A stretch of 64,000 nucleotides of DNA from Nyssa sinensis. Lineage: Eukaryota > Streptophyta > Magnoliopsida > Cornales > Nyssaceae. The notes under the pieces were generated by a model, which saw only the letters and a list, made by a program, of their open reading frames with translations, made no database searches and was not told where the DNA came from. The stretch spans positions 13,012,062-13,076,061 of the forward strand of contig CM018031.1 in the NCBI GenBank assembly GCA_008638375.1, written 5' to 3'. Positions 50,401-60,520 of the stretch are shown here, piece after piece; position 1 is the stretch's first letter, and every line of letters starts with the position of its first letter. Both the position numbers and the translations under genes were made by a program.

Positions 50401-53400
50401 AATTATTGTTTTCTCCGAATGCATCAACGGCTTGATTGTTGTCCAGGTGGTTGCATAAAGCTTTTCCACCTCATTGTAGGATCGAACCCCCCCCCCCCCC
50501 CCCAAAAAAAAAAAAATCTTCCTAACACTATATTTTTCCTATTGTTTTTTTTTCTTTGTACACTTTGTTAAACTAAAAATATAAATTTATAATTAAAAAG
50601 ATTATTTTAATTTTTTAAACAACTATACCTTTAAAGTTTCTATTTTAATACTTGTAATATAAAATAATCTTAAATTTTTAGATATACTAATACTTATAAT
50701 ATGAAATAAACTATTTTACATTAATTTAATACTGTTAGAGAATATAATAATAAAGTTACACCCTCTCTAATAACTTAAGTTTCAGATGAGTTGGTGGTTT
50801 AACATAACATCAGACTACCAAAAAAACCCTGGATTCAAACCTCACCATCACCCTCATAATATGAATTGATGCATGTGTAGGTACATATTGGCTACACACA
50901 AGGAGGCGTGTTAGAGAATATAATAATAAAGTTATACCCTCTCTATCAGCTTAAACATTTATTTGAGTTGGTAGTTTAACAAATACTAAAAATTGTATAC
51001 TTGTGTGGAAATTTTTTCGATAATAAAAATTATATAGTTAATAATTCTAGTAATTAATACTTATCAAAAAAATTCGCAATAGTTGGTAATTTTTAGATTT
51101 TTCATGATTATTAATTGTTATAAATGTCAACTGTATTTAATTCTATTTTTCTAATTTCAACGTCATTTATTTGTTGAATAATCTTTATTTCAAAATAGAT
51201 AAACTCCCATTACTAATGTATTAGTGGTTTTTGATTCTTGAAAATTTTATTTTTTGTCGTAGTCTTGTTTATCGTAAGTTATCACAAATGAGGTTTGTTT
51301 AATCATAACTTAGAATTTATATAATTAACTCTTTAATAGTTAGTAATTAATAACAATCTAATAGCGATTGTCAATTGTCATAATAAAATCAAAAATAAAA
51401 AAGAAAACTCATTAAATGGGGGCTGTTATTGAAATATAAATAAATAAAAATAATTTATATTTATCTAAAAAACAAATTAATTTATTGTGGATAAATTAAT
51501 ATATATATATATATATATATATCGTGTTTGCTAACAATCAAAATATAATAACTAGGCCCTAATACGACATGATTAGTAATTATGTTAATTGTGTCTAACC
51601 TGATTTTAACCCAAATATAATTAGGCCCAACCAGCTACGGTCGTGTTATTTTCAAGTTATGTTCAGGAGTCGTGTCAAATATTACCACCCTTAGCATCCG
51701 CTCTTTTTCTTTGTGGTGCTTCAGCACCAAAAACTCTAATGCCTCCATAATTTTGCATTCATTGGTTAATCTTGTTGCAGGTTTCATCTTCTCTAAATTC
51801 ATCATATTGTTACATCCTGAAGACTGAGGCAACTATCTTCACCTGGGTTGGGAGTCTCTCCTCATCCAGAGACCATGATCTTCTTGACAGAATGCTGGAT
51901 CTGATAAATGTACATGTGCCTTTCGACCTGTAACCTTTTCTTGCTCTTTACTCTTTGTTTTGTCCACTTTTTCTTAACTAATATTGAGCATCACTTCTCT
52001 CGATGTCATTTGCAGCCAACATGGCAACCTATATTATTGAGGGAAGGCAGTGAACCTGATGTTTTCTGGAGTGCACTGGGTGGAAAGGTAGAATATCCAA
52101 GGGAAAAAGAGATTAAAGTAAACGTGGAAGATCCTCATTTGTTTACATGTACCTTTACTGATGGTAAGCAATATACCCTTGCCTTTTATTTTTGTTTATC
52201 TTAATAGATAATGTGGTTCTGCCTTAATTCAGAAGTATTCAGCTATAAATCGCTGTCAAATCATGTCTAATGGCGGGTTCTGGATCTTTTTGGTTCCTGG
52301 TCTGAGTTTTCCTTTCAGGTGATTTCAAGGTATATTTCAGTTACATTTTTATCGTCATTCATAATATTTGATATTTGGTTCACCTTTAAGGTATATAATA
52401 CACACTTAATATACACAAAACCAAACAGACACCCACACACACAGAGATATATATATATATATAATTTAATATAGACTAACAACTAGTTTTATGGTTGAAC
52501 ATATTTTTTGGTTGGAACGGTTTCTTTCACCTTGTATGCACAAACTTTACTTATATTTCAGACAATTAATTGAATATTCAAGAGTATCTGGTCTAAAGAT
52601 AAAATAAAACTCAGATTCAGTGATTAACTCAAATGGCAGATTTAAATTTTTAACAAAATCGAGGAAGAGTCAAGGAAAATTACAAGTCGTGTGTGCTAAA
52701 GAGTGGCTTTGAATTCTTTCCAATATCATGATGGCAATTCCTGCAGAAAAATACAGTCTTGAAGGACTTCTTAAAAATCGCATAAAAATCGCAATTTATA
52801 GAATAAGTGAAATGTAGACAGATTAAAAAGTTCATAGAGAAATCAAAAGTTGACTCGAAGGGCTTTTTAAATCTCTGCATTTTAAGGAAAAATATTTTTT
52901 CTAATTTCTGTGGCGTTTTCATTGCAGGTGAAAGAGATATTCAACTTCTCTCAGGATGATTTGACTACTGAAGATGTGTTGGTACTGGACTGCCACTCTG
53001 AAATTTACGTTTGGATAGGACGCCATTCACATGTTGGATCAAAGCAAGAAGCCCTTACTCTTGGCCTGGTAATAACTACAAAGTGATCTTGCATTGTTTT
53101 TTTCTTGAACCCTCTGAATTTTTTTTTCTCAGGGTTGATGGGTGTCCACACTAAGAAAGGTCCAATTGTGGATTCTCAACACCAACACTAATGAGTCCAT
53201 GACTGATCCAGTTTATTTAAAAAGATGAACCATTTCGTAATGCGTAAACTGGTAATGTCAGTAGATCCAAGTACTCTATTTCAAGAGACCGTTACTCAAT
53301 GTTGGTCTCCGTTAACCAAGGGTGCTGGTAGGGGTGTTAGCGTGTCATCTCTTGGCTTTAATATTTTACTCAGCCTAGATCCACAACATTTGGGTCTATC

Positions 53401-56400
53401 TAATATATGCGGAGGCATACATATTGGTGCTTTGGTGGGCCATGCCACATTTAAGCATATGAACCAACACCTATATATTGTGATGTGAGATCTATAAATA
53501 TCTAAAGTCTTTTGACTCTTTTATAACTGATTGTTTTTGTTTACATCAATAATCTCATTTACTTATAGTTTAGTCTCAAAATTACAGAAATTCCTTGAGA
53601 AGGACATTCTGGTTGAAGGACTTTCTTCAGAAACTCCTATATATGTTGTTACAGAAGGATATGAGCCACCATTCTTCACTCGTTTCTTTGAATGGGATTC
53701 CTCAAAGGCAAATGTAAGTGAATAATTTCCAATACCAAAATGAAATCCGTGGATTTAACTTCTTGTCTCCGTGATTCTTTTATAATTTTAAATTATGTTA
53801 GGTGCACAGTTAAAAATGTAAAGTCCCCCTTGTCGATACGAGACAAAATGGGTGTGGAACAAGGTTAAGAATTGCAGTATTGGTCACTGAAACGGGGAGG
53901 CACTGAAATGACTCGGTCATGGCATCTAAGACCTGAGAATCATGAAAATAGAAATAACGGGAACAATAAAATGGGTTCATAAAATAAATGAAGTACATCT
54001 TACACATATAACATTGTCTAAAAGATAATAAGGAGCTACGAGGTAAGTTTGCTTTACAACAAGTACATATGATTTCTCCTGGAGCTACAAGTAGTATAGA
54101 TGATTCAACAATCTAAACAAAAAAAATACCCAAATTTGTGCATAATTAAATGTAGAATTCTAAAGAAAGACATGCCCTTTTTGTTTGAAGAAGCAAACTC
54201 AAACAATGACTTGATGTTTTGACATGGGAAGTGAGTGAGAGAGGTTTATAGACTCGGGTGCATAGGTATAAATGTGCAAATGGTGAGAAAGTAATATAAA
54301 GAAGGATAAAAGGGGATTTGGGGGTGTGCTTTGAAGGCCAGATCTGTGTCTCAGGATGTCTAGTGAGATGTGGCTGATCTGGCTGAGACGTCTCACAAGT
54401 TGACCCAACATTGTTAATCCCTTGTCTCGTGTGTTGATACTGTCTTGGTGGCCTGCACCCAGTTGACTTAATTTCAGCTGAGACTTTGAACCTGGTATGG
54501 GAATATGCTGTGTTCAAAATGTCTGTTGAGCTCAAAGTGTTCAGTGAAAGGAGAGAGGAAAGCATTTCAGTTTGCTAGGAAGTGGCTAGGATACCATCTT
54601 AATCATTTACGGAGTTGTGGTTATTTCAAATGACTTTATTATAGTAATACCCATATGGTACTCGCTAAGTTTAATGGAAATTTTCATTGAACCCAAGGGT
54701 TCAAAAGGGGAAAATTCATGCTTGTGACAATTTAACTGTCGTTGAATTTGATAATTACTCTAATATGAAACCTGGAGACACACAAGCACCCAACACACAC
54801 AAGACATTCCTAAGAAATATTTATGAAACTTTCCCCTACTTTTATTACACAATTTGATAGCACTGTCAGGTGTAATTAAACAATTTTAACTTGATGTCTG
54901 CCCTTGTAGATGCTTGGTAACTCATTTGAGCGGAAGCTTGCTATTTTAAAGGGAAAAGCAAAAAACATGGAAGTAAGTGAATGGTGCGACGTTATTTACT
55001 GCAATAGGTTACACTTTTATCATGTTCAATGTGTCATTCCTTTTCCCCTTCAAATGAAGTATAAGAAGTTTTTTCTGTTTTATACTATCATACAATTGGA
55101 ATGAATAGCAACAGGATATTTTTTTTGACTGATTAGGCTTTGGAGTTTACTTCTTAAACTGCTGACAGTACATTAAACAACAAATGCTCCACTCAAACAA
55201 TCTTTTATATTCAGGCACCTTTAAGAAGTTCATGGAAAGCATATTCTATGGAGTCTACCCCAGATGGTTCGAGAAGCCGATCAGTTGGTCCCAATGGGCT
55301 GGGGAGAAGTTCATCTCCTGCATCCAGTGTTTCAGGCTCAAGTTTTAAGTCTTCTGACTACCGCCGTTTTTCCAGCCCCACTCCAATTACCAAAAATTTC
55401 TTTTCAGGTTTTTCCCCTAATCTCAGTAATGCTGATATTGATGCATCCTTCAATTTGTCTGTGAATAAACTTAAGATATTACTACTCGGCATGGCATCTG
55501 GTTTTACTGAAATTAACTATAATTGTATTTTGTTCAACAGTGTGGTTGAATGATTATTGGATCAATAATTGTTGTATATCATAGATGCATTCATAAATAC
55601 TTTTATATATGCACACACATATATATTCAAGAAAGAAAACAAAAGCACCCATGAATAGGGAGATGTTGAATCTCATTTATGAGGGTCAACATAAAGGGAT
55701 CTGCTGGCAGAACATTAGAAGGAATAAGATGGTTTCAACCACCTGATAATTTGTATTCTTTTGAATTGGACACTGAATGATGGCGAAAATCCGAAAAACA
55801 TTTCTGTAGAGTTATAGCTTGGGTCATCCAATTTTTCATCTAGGGAGTCAAGTAGGAATGCAAGAACCTCAAAGGCAAATTTAATAGACCACTGAATGCT
55901 TTGTCCGTTTTACATGTTCAGAGGTTGGGTGAGGTGGGGGGGAAGGGCCTTCATCCTTTACTGTCTTTGTTTGAATGCTGCATTTTCGTAGAATAGTTTA
56001 TTTCTTCTGTCATTTTTCTTGTTCGTTCTTTCTTTTTGTTGTTGTTTTGACTTGACTAAGCTGTTTCTAATTTCTACTTTGTGAATGGATTATTGCTATC
56101 AAATTGTTCTGCAGCAGAATTGCCAAGCCCGTCTTCTGGGGTTGTGGGTATCCTGCAGTTCGATCAAAGTGAGGCTGATGTAAACTTGCTAATCTACCCA
56201 TACGAACGACTAAAAGTGGTGTCAAATGACCCAGTAACAGGCATAAACGTAACCAAAAGAGAGGTACTTCCTTTTGTCTTTATCTGGAGAAACCTACTCG
56301 AATTGGTGTTCTAAACGAACGTTATTTGGACAACACTTGAGTAAAAATTCTAAGGTTTTAAAATTCAAAAAATTGACATCTGGTTTCCATAACCATTTGA

Positions 56401-56882
56401 TATTTTTAGGGACTCAAACTCAATTAACTTCAATGTTTAATTATGTAAAAGGTTTCACTTTTTCAATTGTAATTTGACATATTTTAATAGTATAATGTTT
56501 TTTACTAGGTCCAATAATGATGTGGAAACCAAGAGTCAAAATATAGCACCACTAGTGTCTCTTCCTATTATAACCAAATTCATTAGCCATTGATTTTCCA
56601 TGTTAACCTTTCGAAATTTCTGCCTGGAAAATATAATTTTCGTAGCATGCGTCAACACTTGGGTTTTGATATATATTGGACAAAAGGCTATTACCATTTA
56701 TGAAGACATCAATCTCTAGTTCAGTTTACTAATGGAAGATATCTGCATTTTTCTGTGGTAATTTCTAGGCATATTTATCCGAACAAGAGTTCGAAAAGAT
56801 ATTTGGAATGTCGAAAAGGGCCTTCTATGAGCTTCCTAAATGGAAACAGAACAAGCTTAAGGTGTCTCTTCATCTTTTCTAG
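33761..56882 (+). CDS. VLN1: Villin-1-like actin-binding protein, 22 coding exons
   Basis: Coding exons: 33761-33816, 37530-37629, 37887-37955, 38520-38756, 39192-39369, 39446-39578, 41031-41196, 41869-42019, 42175-42260, 42357-42512, 43319-43387, 47293-47361, 47447-47584, 51781-51909, 52016-52163, 52319-52329, 52928-53068, 53588-53713, 54910-54972, 55215-55407, 56115-56263 and 56769-56882. Junction phases agree throughout and the sum is 893 codons plus stop, near the usual villin length. The start [19 protein letters not shown] leads into six gelsolin-type repeats ([46 protein letters not shown]). A serine-rich linker follows, then a C-terminal headpiece ([11 protein letters not shown] ... 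[16 protein letters not shown]). By family it binds, bundles and caps actin filaments in the cytoplasm. The end of the serine-rich exon is the least certain junction. The frame is intact although the introns are full of transposons. Confidence 0.93.
34150..37480 (-). mobile_element. LINE (non-LTR retrotransposon) remnant in villin intron 1
   Basis: Minus-strand fragments in several frames give the order expected for a plant L1-type LINE. Near 37230-37350 is a linker after the endonuclease. Near 36000-36180 is reverse transcriptase ([12 protein letters not shown] and, in another frame, LLFADDT, carrying the catalytic FADD). Near 35720-35940 is the RT thumb ([19 protein letters not shown]). Near 34260-34480 is the zinc-binding C-terminal domain ([12 protein letters not shown]). 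Frameshifts and stops are frequent, so it is dead. A later insertion at 34808-35329 splits it. Exact ends were not found. Confidence 0.8.
34808..35329 (-). mobile_element. Retroposed insertion inside the LINE, 15-bp target-site duplication
   Basis: The 15-bp sequence cttagagaactcttc flanks the segment on both sides (34793-34807 and 35330-35344). A T-run directly after the left copy corresponds to a poly(A) tail on the minus strand, so the insert arrived by target-primed reverse transcription. Inside are a TATA-like phrase (ctatataaaggg on the minus strand) and, near the minus-strand 5' end, a B-box-like gggactgaacccc. It may be a SINE or a retroposed transcript. No protein is encoded. Confidence 0.75.
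38810..38851 (-). repeat. SINE-like fragment
   Basis: The phrase gtcccaattgggactcgaac followed by aaactcctctttgg recurs with few changes at 41384-41425 in another villin intron. Its reverse complement contains a B-box-like ggttcgagtccc. Probably remnants of a tRNA-derived SINE, but short. Confidence 0.35.
39618..40770 (-). mobile_element. 5'-truncated LINE in a villin intron
   Basis: Read on the minus strand, it encodes the region after the RT of a plant LINE ([20 protein letters not shown] ... [10 protein letters not shown]) and then the zinc-binding domain ([25 protein letters not shown]). The 3' end is ttacctatca plus an A-run, seen on the plus strand as T11 at about 39621-39631. RT and endonuclease are missing, as expected for 5' truncation. 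It sits between villin exons 6 and 7. I could not define a target-site duplication. Confidence 0.85.
41384..41425 (-). repeat. SINE-like fragment (second copy)
   Basis: Matches 38810-38851 across about 40 bp, including gtcccaattgggact and aaactcctctttgg. It lies between a CA repeat and a (TG)n(TA)n microsatellite at about 41446-41478. Confidence 0.35.
43645..44180 (-). mobile_element. TRIM-type LTR element in a villin intron
   Basis: Two short LTR-like repeats, 43645-43711 and 44120-44180, both start tgt(t)aacaacca and differ moderately. Beside the right one lies gataccat, the reverse complement of the tRNA-Met primer-binding core. Beside the left one is ccccctc, a polypurine tract on the minus strand. 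Flanks are gtata and gtatc, a 5-bp duplication with one change. No gag or pol is present. The interior, around 43860-44040, is unusually GC-rich. Confidence 0.65.
44250..45490. repeat. Hierarchical tandem repeat (~190-bp unit, ~593-bp higher-order unit)
   Basis: A core like gtaaagcggataacagagcg recurs at about 44317, 44367, 44551, 44741, 44956, 45146 and 45334. Positions 44367, 44551 and 44741 reappear 589-595 bp later. A non-repeat tail starting ggaagcactgtttatcat closes each long unit (about 44769 and 45368). The array lies wholly within one villin intron. Open frames in it repeat with the array and look incidental. Confidence 0.85.
46003..47186 (+). mobile_element. Non-autonomous LTR element (TRIM/LARD-like) with 5-bp TSD
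   Basis: LTRs are 46003-46198 (tgttagagtag ... ttttca) and 46999-47186 (tgttagagtag ... ttttcg). The primer-binding site tggtatccgagc follows the left LTR directly and matches the initiator-Met tRNA type with one change. A G-tract (about 46984-46998) precedes the right LTR as polypurine tract. The target duplication gaaat is perfect (45998-46002 and 47187-47191). The 800-bp interior encodes no gag or pol. A second primer-site-like phrase (tggtattagagcc, 46614) suggests a further nested relic. Same strand as villin. Confidence 0.9.
47640..48432. mobile_element. hAT-like MITE with 8-bp target-site duplication
   Basis: Terminal inverted repeats caaggatcaaa (47640) and tttgatccttg (ending 48432) are flanked by ccccctta on both sides (47632-47639 and 48433-48440). 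The interior is rich in variants of gtttcgg and ggaaacg and includes a direct repeat of about 90 bp (48139-48227 and 48229-48315). There is no transposase. The 8-bp duplication is typical of hAT elements. Confidence 0.88.
49171..50068. mobile_element. hAT-like MITE with 8-bp target-site duplication
   Basis: The ends tagtgtagttaaaggc and gcctttgacaacactg are imperfect inverted repeats. The flanks are gtcaagac on both sides (49163-49170 and 50069-50076). The interior near both ends is rich in ggcg and gcgcc motifs, and its centre is AT-rich. No transposase is present. Confidence 0.88.
50733..50981 (+). mobile_element. SMART-size TRIM (249 bp) with 5-bp TSD
   Basis: LTRs of 72-73 bp, 50733-50804 and 50909-50981, both begin tgttagagaatataataata and end ...tttaaca. 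Directly after the left LTR comes taacatcagac, a worn primer-binding site. A purine run (aaggagg) precedes the right LTR. The target duplication is aatac (50728-50732 and 50982-50986). The interior is only about 104 bp, so the element resembles the smallest known LTR elements. Confidence 0.9.
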
Positions 56883-58976
56883 GGCATTTTTATATTGGGA
56901 TTGAAACAGGTACAACTGTATTAAGCTAACAAACTCCTTTGTTGTCAAAGACTATCCGATCTTTCTTCTCGGTTATCACTGTCATGGCTGGGCATTTGGA
57001 ACCCAAATCCAGCTTTGTTGAATGCTTCATCTCACCTAGTCCATTTTGGAAGTTTGATTTGTTATCTTTTTACACTTTCAATTTCATCAAAGAATGAATA
57101 CACTCCAGATTTTCTGTTTTTAATTACTTTGCTCTACTGATTAGTCAAGAAAATTATTAACAGACTCTCTGTAGCATTATTTTCAATCATCTTGGGTTGA
57201 CGGCTCTGCTGAGATAGTTGATCTGGCTGCCAAACAAGTCTTTATTTGTTTTCCCCTAATTTTTATGTTGAATAGTTTATGTTGAGTATTTTTCCCCTGA
57301 AAGGACTTTCAAAAGTATAGCTATTCAAATGGGCGTGCACATGTTTGAAAAACACAGGTTAGAACACCCATTTGGCTATGTTTCGTTTTTACAGTTTTTC
57401 TTTTTCTTTTTCAGTTTTTATTTTGTGTTTTTGAGAATATAAAAAAAATGAGAATTTTAAAAATGTGTTTTGCGTTTTTTTAAATAATTTTATAATGAAT
57501 TTGATTTTTTGAAAATAGAAAAAATATATATTATTAGTGGTGTCTTAAAAATGGATCATTTTTTTAAAAATAAATTTTAAAACAGTTTTAGAAAATGCTA
57601 CACCAAGGCAAAGCCTCTATTAATTTGGAAAGACAAAGGAAGAGTCTACGGTAGAAGACACAGCTGCAGGTCTCTAATGAATTTTTTACATAACCTACTG
57701 TGTTTTGGGGCGACTTAACTTGATCCAAGTCATTGTCAAGTGATTTTTCAAATTCATGTTATTTTTAAAATTGCATTGTGAATTTAATAGTAATTTTTTA
57801 ACAATATTATATTTTTAAGATTCGAGTTTTTAAACTAATAAGAATTTGAGAAGACTCTTAAATTTTTGTTAGTTTGAACAAAGATTTGGAGTGACTCAAA
57901 TTCTTATTTATTCGCATCTTGAAGGTACAATTTTATTAAAAAATTGTTATTGAAATTGCAATTTTAAGATGCGATTTTAAAAATATAAATTTAAAAAATA
58001 AATTAAAAATGACGTGTTAATTTAAATAATAAAAAATTCAGGTGAGATTGGTAAAAAATTCAGTCCTGCCACGAGTTCCGTGAAAAACAGACTGGTTTTG
58101 TAAAGAATATCTGAGAAATTATATATTGTTTTGTAGTGTGTATCGGACAATGTGCGTGTGTAGTAGGTGGATCATTAGCTTCGATGAACATGTTGAGTAT
58201 TTGCACATATAGAGATAGATATAGATATGTTTAAGTATATATGACATTTAAAAATATACAAACAATTTTTGCCAATATATATATACACACACAGCAACAG
58301 TTGGAGAGAAGTATAGTCATTAGGAATATGTTAGATTTTGCATACACATTTTTTTTTCTCTAAATGTCATTACACTCTTGTATCCATAATGCTGGAATTT
58401 CCAAATTTATGTTTATTCTGGTTATATTTCTTTGTGCTGTTGGAGTCGATCACTTTAGTGTCTTATTTTTTTATTTTGATTTTACTTTTTTTTCCTTTTA
58501 AATTTACCTAAGAATAGTTTTTTTATTCAATAAATCTGATATATCACGTGACAATATATCTTTCTAATAGTACTCTATTATATATATTTTGTCTCACTTA
58601 AAAAAAAATAAATCATGTCGCACATGATAGAATGTCATTAGAAAGTTCGAGAACACATTGTTATGACAATATATTCTAGTTATATTACAAAAATAGAGTG
58701 TTGTAAAACATTATTCTTTTCTTAATAAAGGAAACACGATCATCCAAGATTGTCCAGACGTGGCTTTGATCTAAATGCTTATTAAATAATCCTAATTTTC
58801 ATTATTAAAGGAAACACGATCATCCAAGATTGTCCAGACAAAAGTATTATTTTATTAAATATTAATTATTACTAGTCACTGAAAATGAACTAGTGGGCCG
58901 TAAAGAGTTATCTACCATTCAACGTAATATGACAAGCTATAATATCTAGCCATCTTCCCTCTTCTTCCAGCACCAA

Positions 58977-58980
<4 letters not shown>
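56883..58980. other. Intergenic DNA between villin and the AMT1 relic
   Basis: The first few hundred bases should be the villin 3' UTR. The stretch contains a foldback (about 57731-58020) and a 34-bp direct repeat (taaaggaaacacgatcatcc..., near 58726 and 58807). Otherwise it is AT-rich DNA without a gene I can recognise. Confidence 0.55.
57731..58020. repeat. AT-rich foldback element
   Basis: The left arm, including taaaattgcattgtgaattt and ending aagaatttgag at 57850, pairs in reverse with the right arm, which starts ctcaaattctt at 57895 and continues past gaaattgcaatttta. The central loop is about 44 bp. No target-site duplication was identified. MITE-like, class unknown. Confidence 0.6.

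Positions 58981-59020
<40 letters not shown>
58981..59020. repeat. (CT)20 microsatellite
   Basis: Forty bases of pure CT end nine bases before the AMT1 start codon, in what would be its leader. Another (CT)n lies at the far end of the same relic. Confidence 0.95.
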
Positions 59021-59022
<2 letters not shown>

Positions 59023-59029
59023 GGCAGCA

Positions 59030-60151
59030 ATGGATGTCTCATGGGAAACCAGTGTCACAGATTCAATAAACACCATTTACCTTCTCTTTTCAGCTTACCT
59101 AGTCTTTGTAATGCAGCTTGGCTTTGCCATGCTCTGTGCAGGCTCAGTCCGGGCCAAGAACGCTATGAACATAATGCTCTCCAACGTTGTTGATGCCGTC
59201 GTTGGCAGCATCTCTTACTACCTCTTCGGCTTTGCTTTTGCCTTTGGCAACGGCTCGAATTCAAACCCATTCATCGGCACGCAGTTTTTTGCTCTCAAAG
59301 ACATCCCTAGCAGCTCTTAAGATTGAGGGCCCAAGGGTGGGCCGGTTTGATGCATTTGGTAAGCCCATGACAATGCGAGGCCACAATGCAACCCTAGTGG
59401 TGCTTGGGACATTTTTGTTATGGTTTGGGTGGTTTGGGTTCAACCCAGGCTCATTCGATAAAATCGTTGTGGCACAGCCCAACACGGCGGATCAAGGTAA
59501 CTGGACTGGAGTGGGCCGAACGGCAGTCACAACCACACTGGCTGGATCAACTGCCGGAATTGTAACCCTATTCGGTCGTCGGTTGTTAGTGGGCCATTGG
59601 GATGCTTTAGATGTTTGTAACGGGCTGCTTGGTGGATTTGTTGCGATCACATCGGGTTGCTCGGTGGTGGAGCCATGGGCTGCCATTGTTTGCGGGTTCT
59701 TTGCAGCTTGGGTCTTGATTGGGCTCAATATCTTGGCGCTAAAATTGAAATACAACGATCCATTGGAGGCAGCCCCAATTGGATGGCGGATGTGGAGCTT
59801 GGGGTTTAATTTTTACTGGCTTGTTTGCGAAAGAAGAATTTGTTATTCAAGCCTATGACTCGGGAGTGAGTGGGGTGGTGCGACCCTATGGGCTCTTGTT
59901 GGGTGGGGGTTGGGGTCTGATTGGAGCCCAAATGATTGAGCTTTTGGTGATTGTGGGCTGGGTTAGTGTGACAATGGGGCCTCTTTCTTATGCACTTGAA
60001 AAGCTTAAAATTTTGAGGATATCTGTTGATGAGGAAATTGCAGGGCTTGATATCTCCAGCCATGGAGGCTACGCCTACACTGCTCATGCAGAGGACAGTG
60101 GACACCCCTCCTCGCTTTTACGGCGAGTACATGCGGATGCAAAATCAGTAG
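59030..60151 (+). pseudogene. AMT1-type high-affinity ammonium transporter pseudogene
   Basis: The N terminus is normal for the AMT1 family: [20 protein letters not shown], then [16 protein letters not shown], then LFGFAFAFG, up to DIPSSS at 59317. The sequence then jumps in another frame to [16 protein letters not shown]. About 95 residues that normally lie between are missing, which removes several membrane helices and part of the ammonium path. An extra C near 59775 (gcagccccaatt) shifts the frame again, after which [20 protein letters not shown] (frame restored downstream) continues to DISSHGGYAYTAH. A last shift near 60106 moves the normal end (GEYMRMQ, TAG at 60149) out of frame. AMT1 genes are usually without introns and I see no splice sites at the gap, so this is a deletion. 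It cannot make a working channel. Confidence 0.9.
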
Positions 60152-60165
60152 TGATTCAATGGCCA

Positions 60166-60168
<3 letters not shown>

Positions 60169-60209
<41 letters not shown>
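60169..60209. repeat. (TC)n microsatellite
   Basis: About 40 bp of uninterrupted TC directly downstream of the AMT1 relic's original stop codon. Confidence 0.95.
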
Positions 60210-60210
<1 letters not shown>

Positions 60211-60312
60211 AGAATTTAATCACAAAAATCATCAAAAAAATTTATTTTTACAACTCTTTGAACCATCACTGCCAGCGCACTAAAAAATGTTGTTTCACCA
60301 CCTTCAACCCGC

Positions 60313-60315
<3 letters not shown>

Positions 60316-60379
<64 letters not shown>
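60316..60379. repeat. (TA)n(GA)n compound microsatellite
   Basis: About 14 TA units run straight into about 18 GA units, between the AMT1 relic and the 3' end of the RING-finger gene. Confidence 0.95.
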
Positions 60380-60380
<1 letters not shown>

Positions 60381-60520
60381 AAGAAGTAGACCTAGCATAT
60401 AATAACATTTAATATGAACAATTCAGGGATCAATACCACGTTGAAGCCGTAAAATAAAGAGTAGGAATTTACAGCTTTAAAGGTCCTATGCAGAAATTAT
60501 TTACAACAATATGCAGACAG

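Larger units (their letters stand above)
49126..51690. mobile_element. Outer host element with nested insertions (tentative)
   Basis: The ends look like inverted repeats: taagggtgacaattcgtg on the left and, read in reverse, taagggtggtaata from the right. Both are followed by gtgtc/gacac-rich DNA. This is the look of a common plant hAT MITE family. I could not find matching target-site duplications. Two younger elements with clear duplications (49171-50068 and 50733-50981) lie inside it. Confidence 0.45.

Noticed and set aside
55408..55551. Read-through of the serine-rich villin exon ([14 protein letters not shown]...)
   Set aside because: The first residues do resemble villin, but the GT at 55408 after ttttcag is the only donor I found whose phase joins to 56115 in frame. 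This remains the least certain villin junction.
59318..59325. Intron in the transporter instead of a deletion
   Set aside because: There is no room for an intron and no GT or AG boundary. The missing residues are not found anywhere nearby.
60005..60235. Arg-Glu repeat frame and other frames over CT/GA tracts
   Set aside because: Products of microsatellites read in one frame. No protein support.
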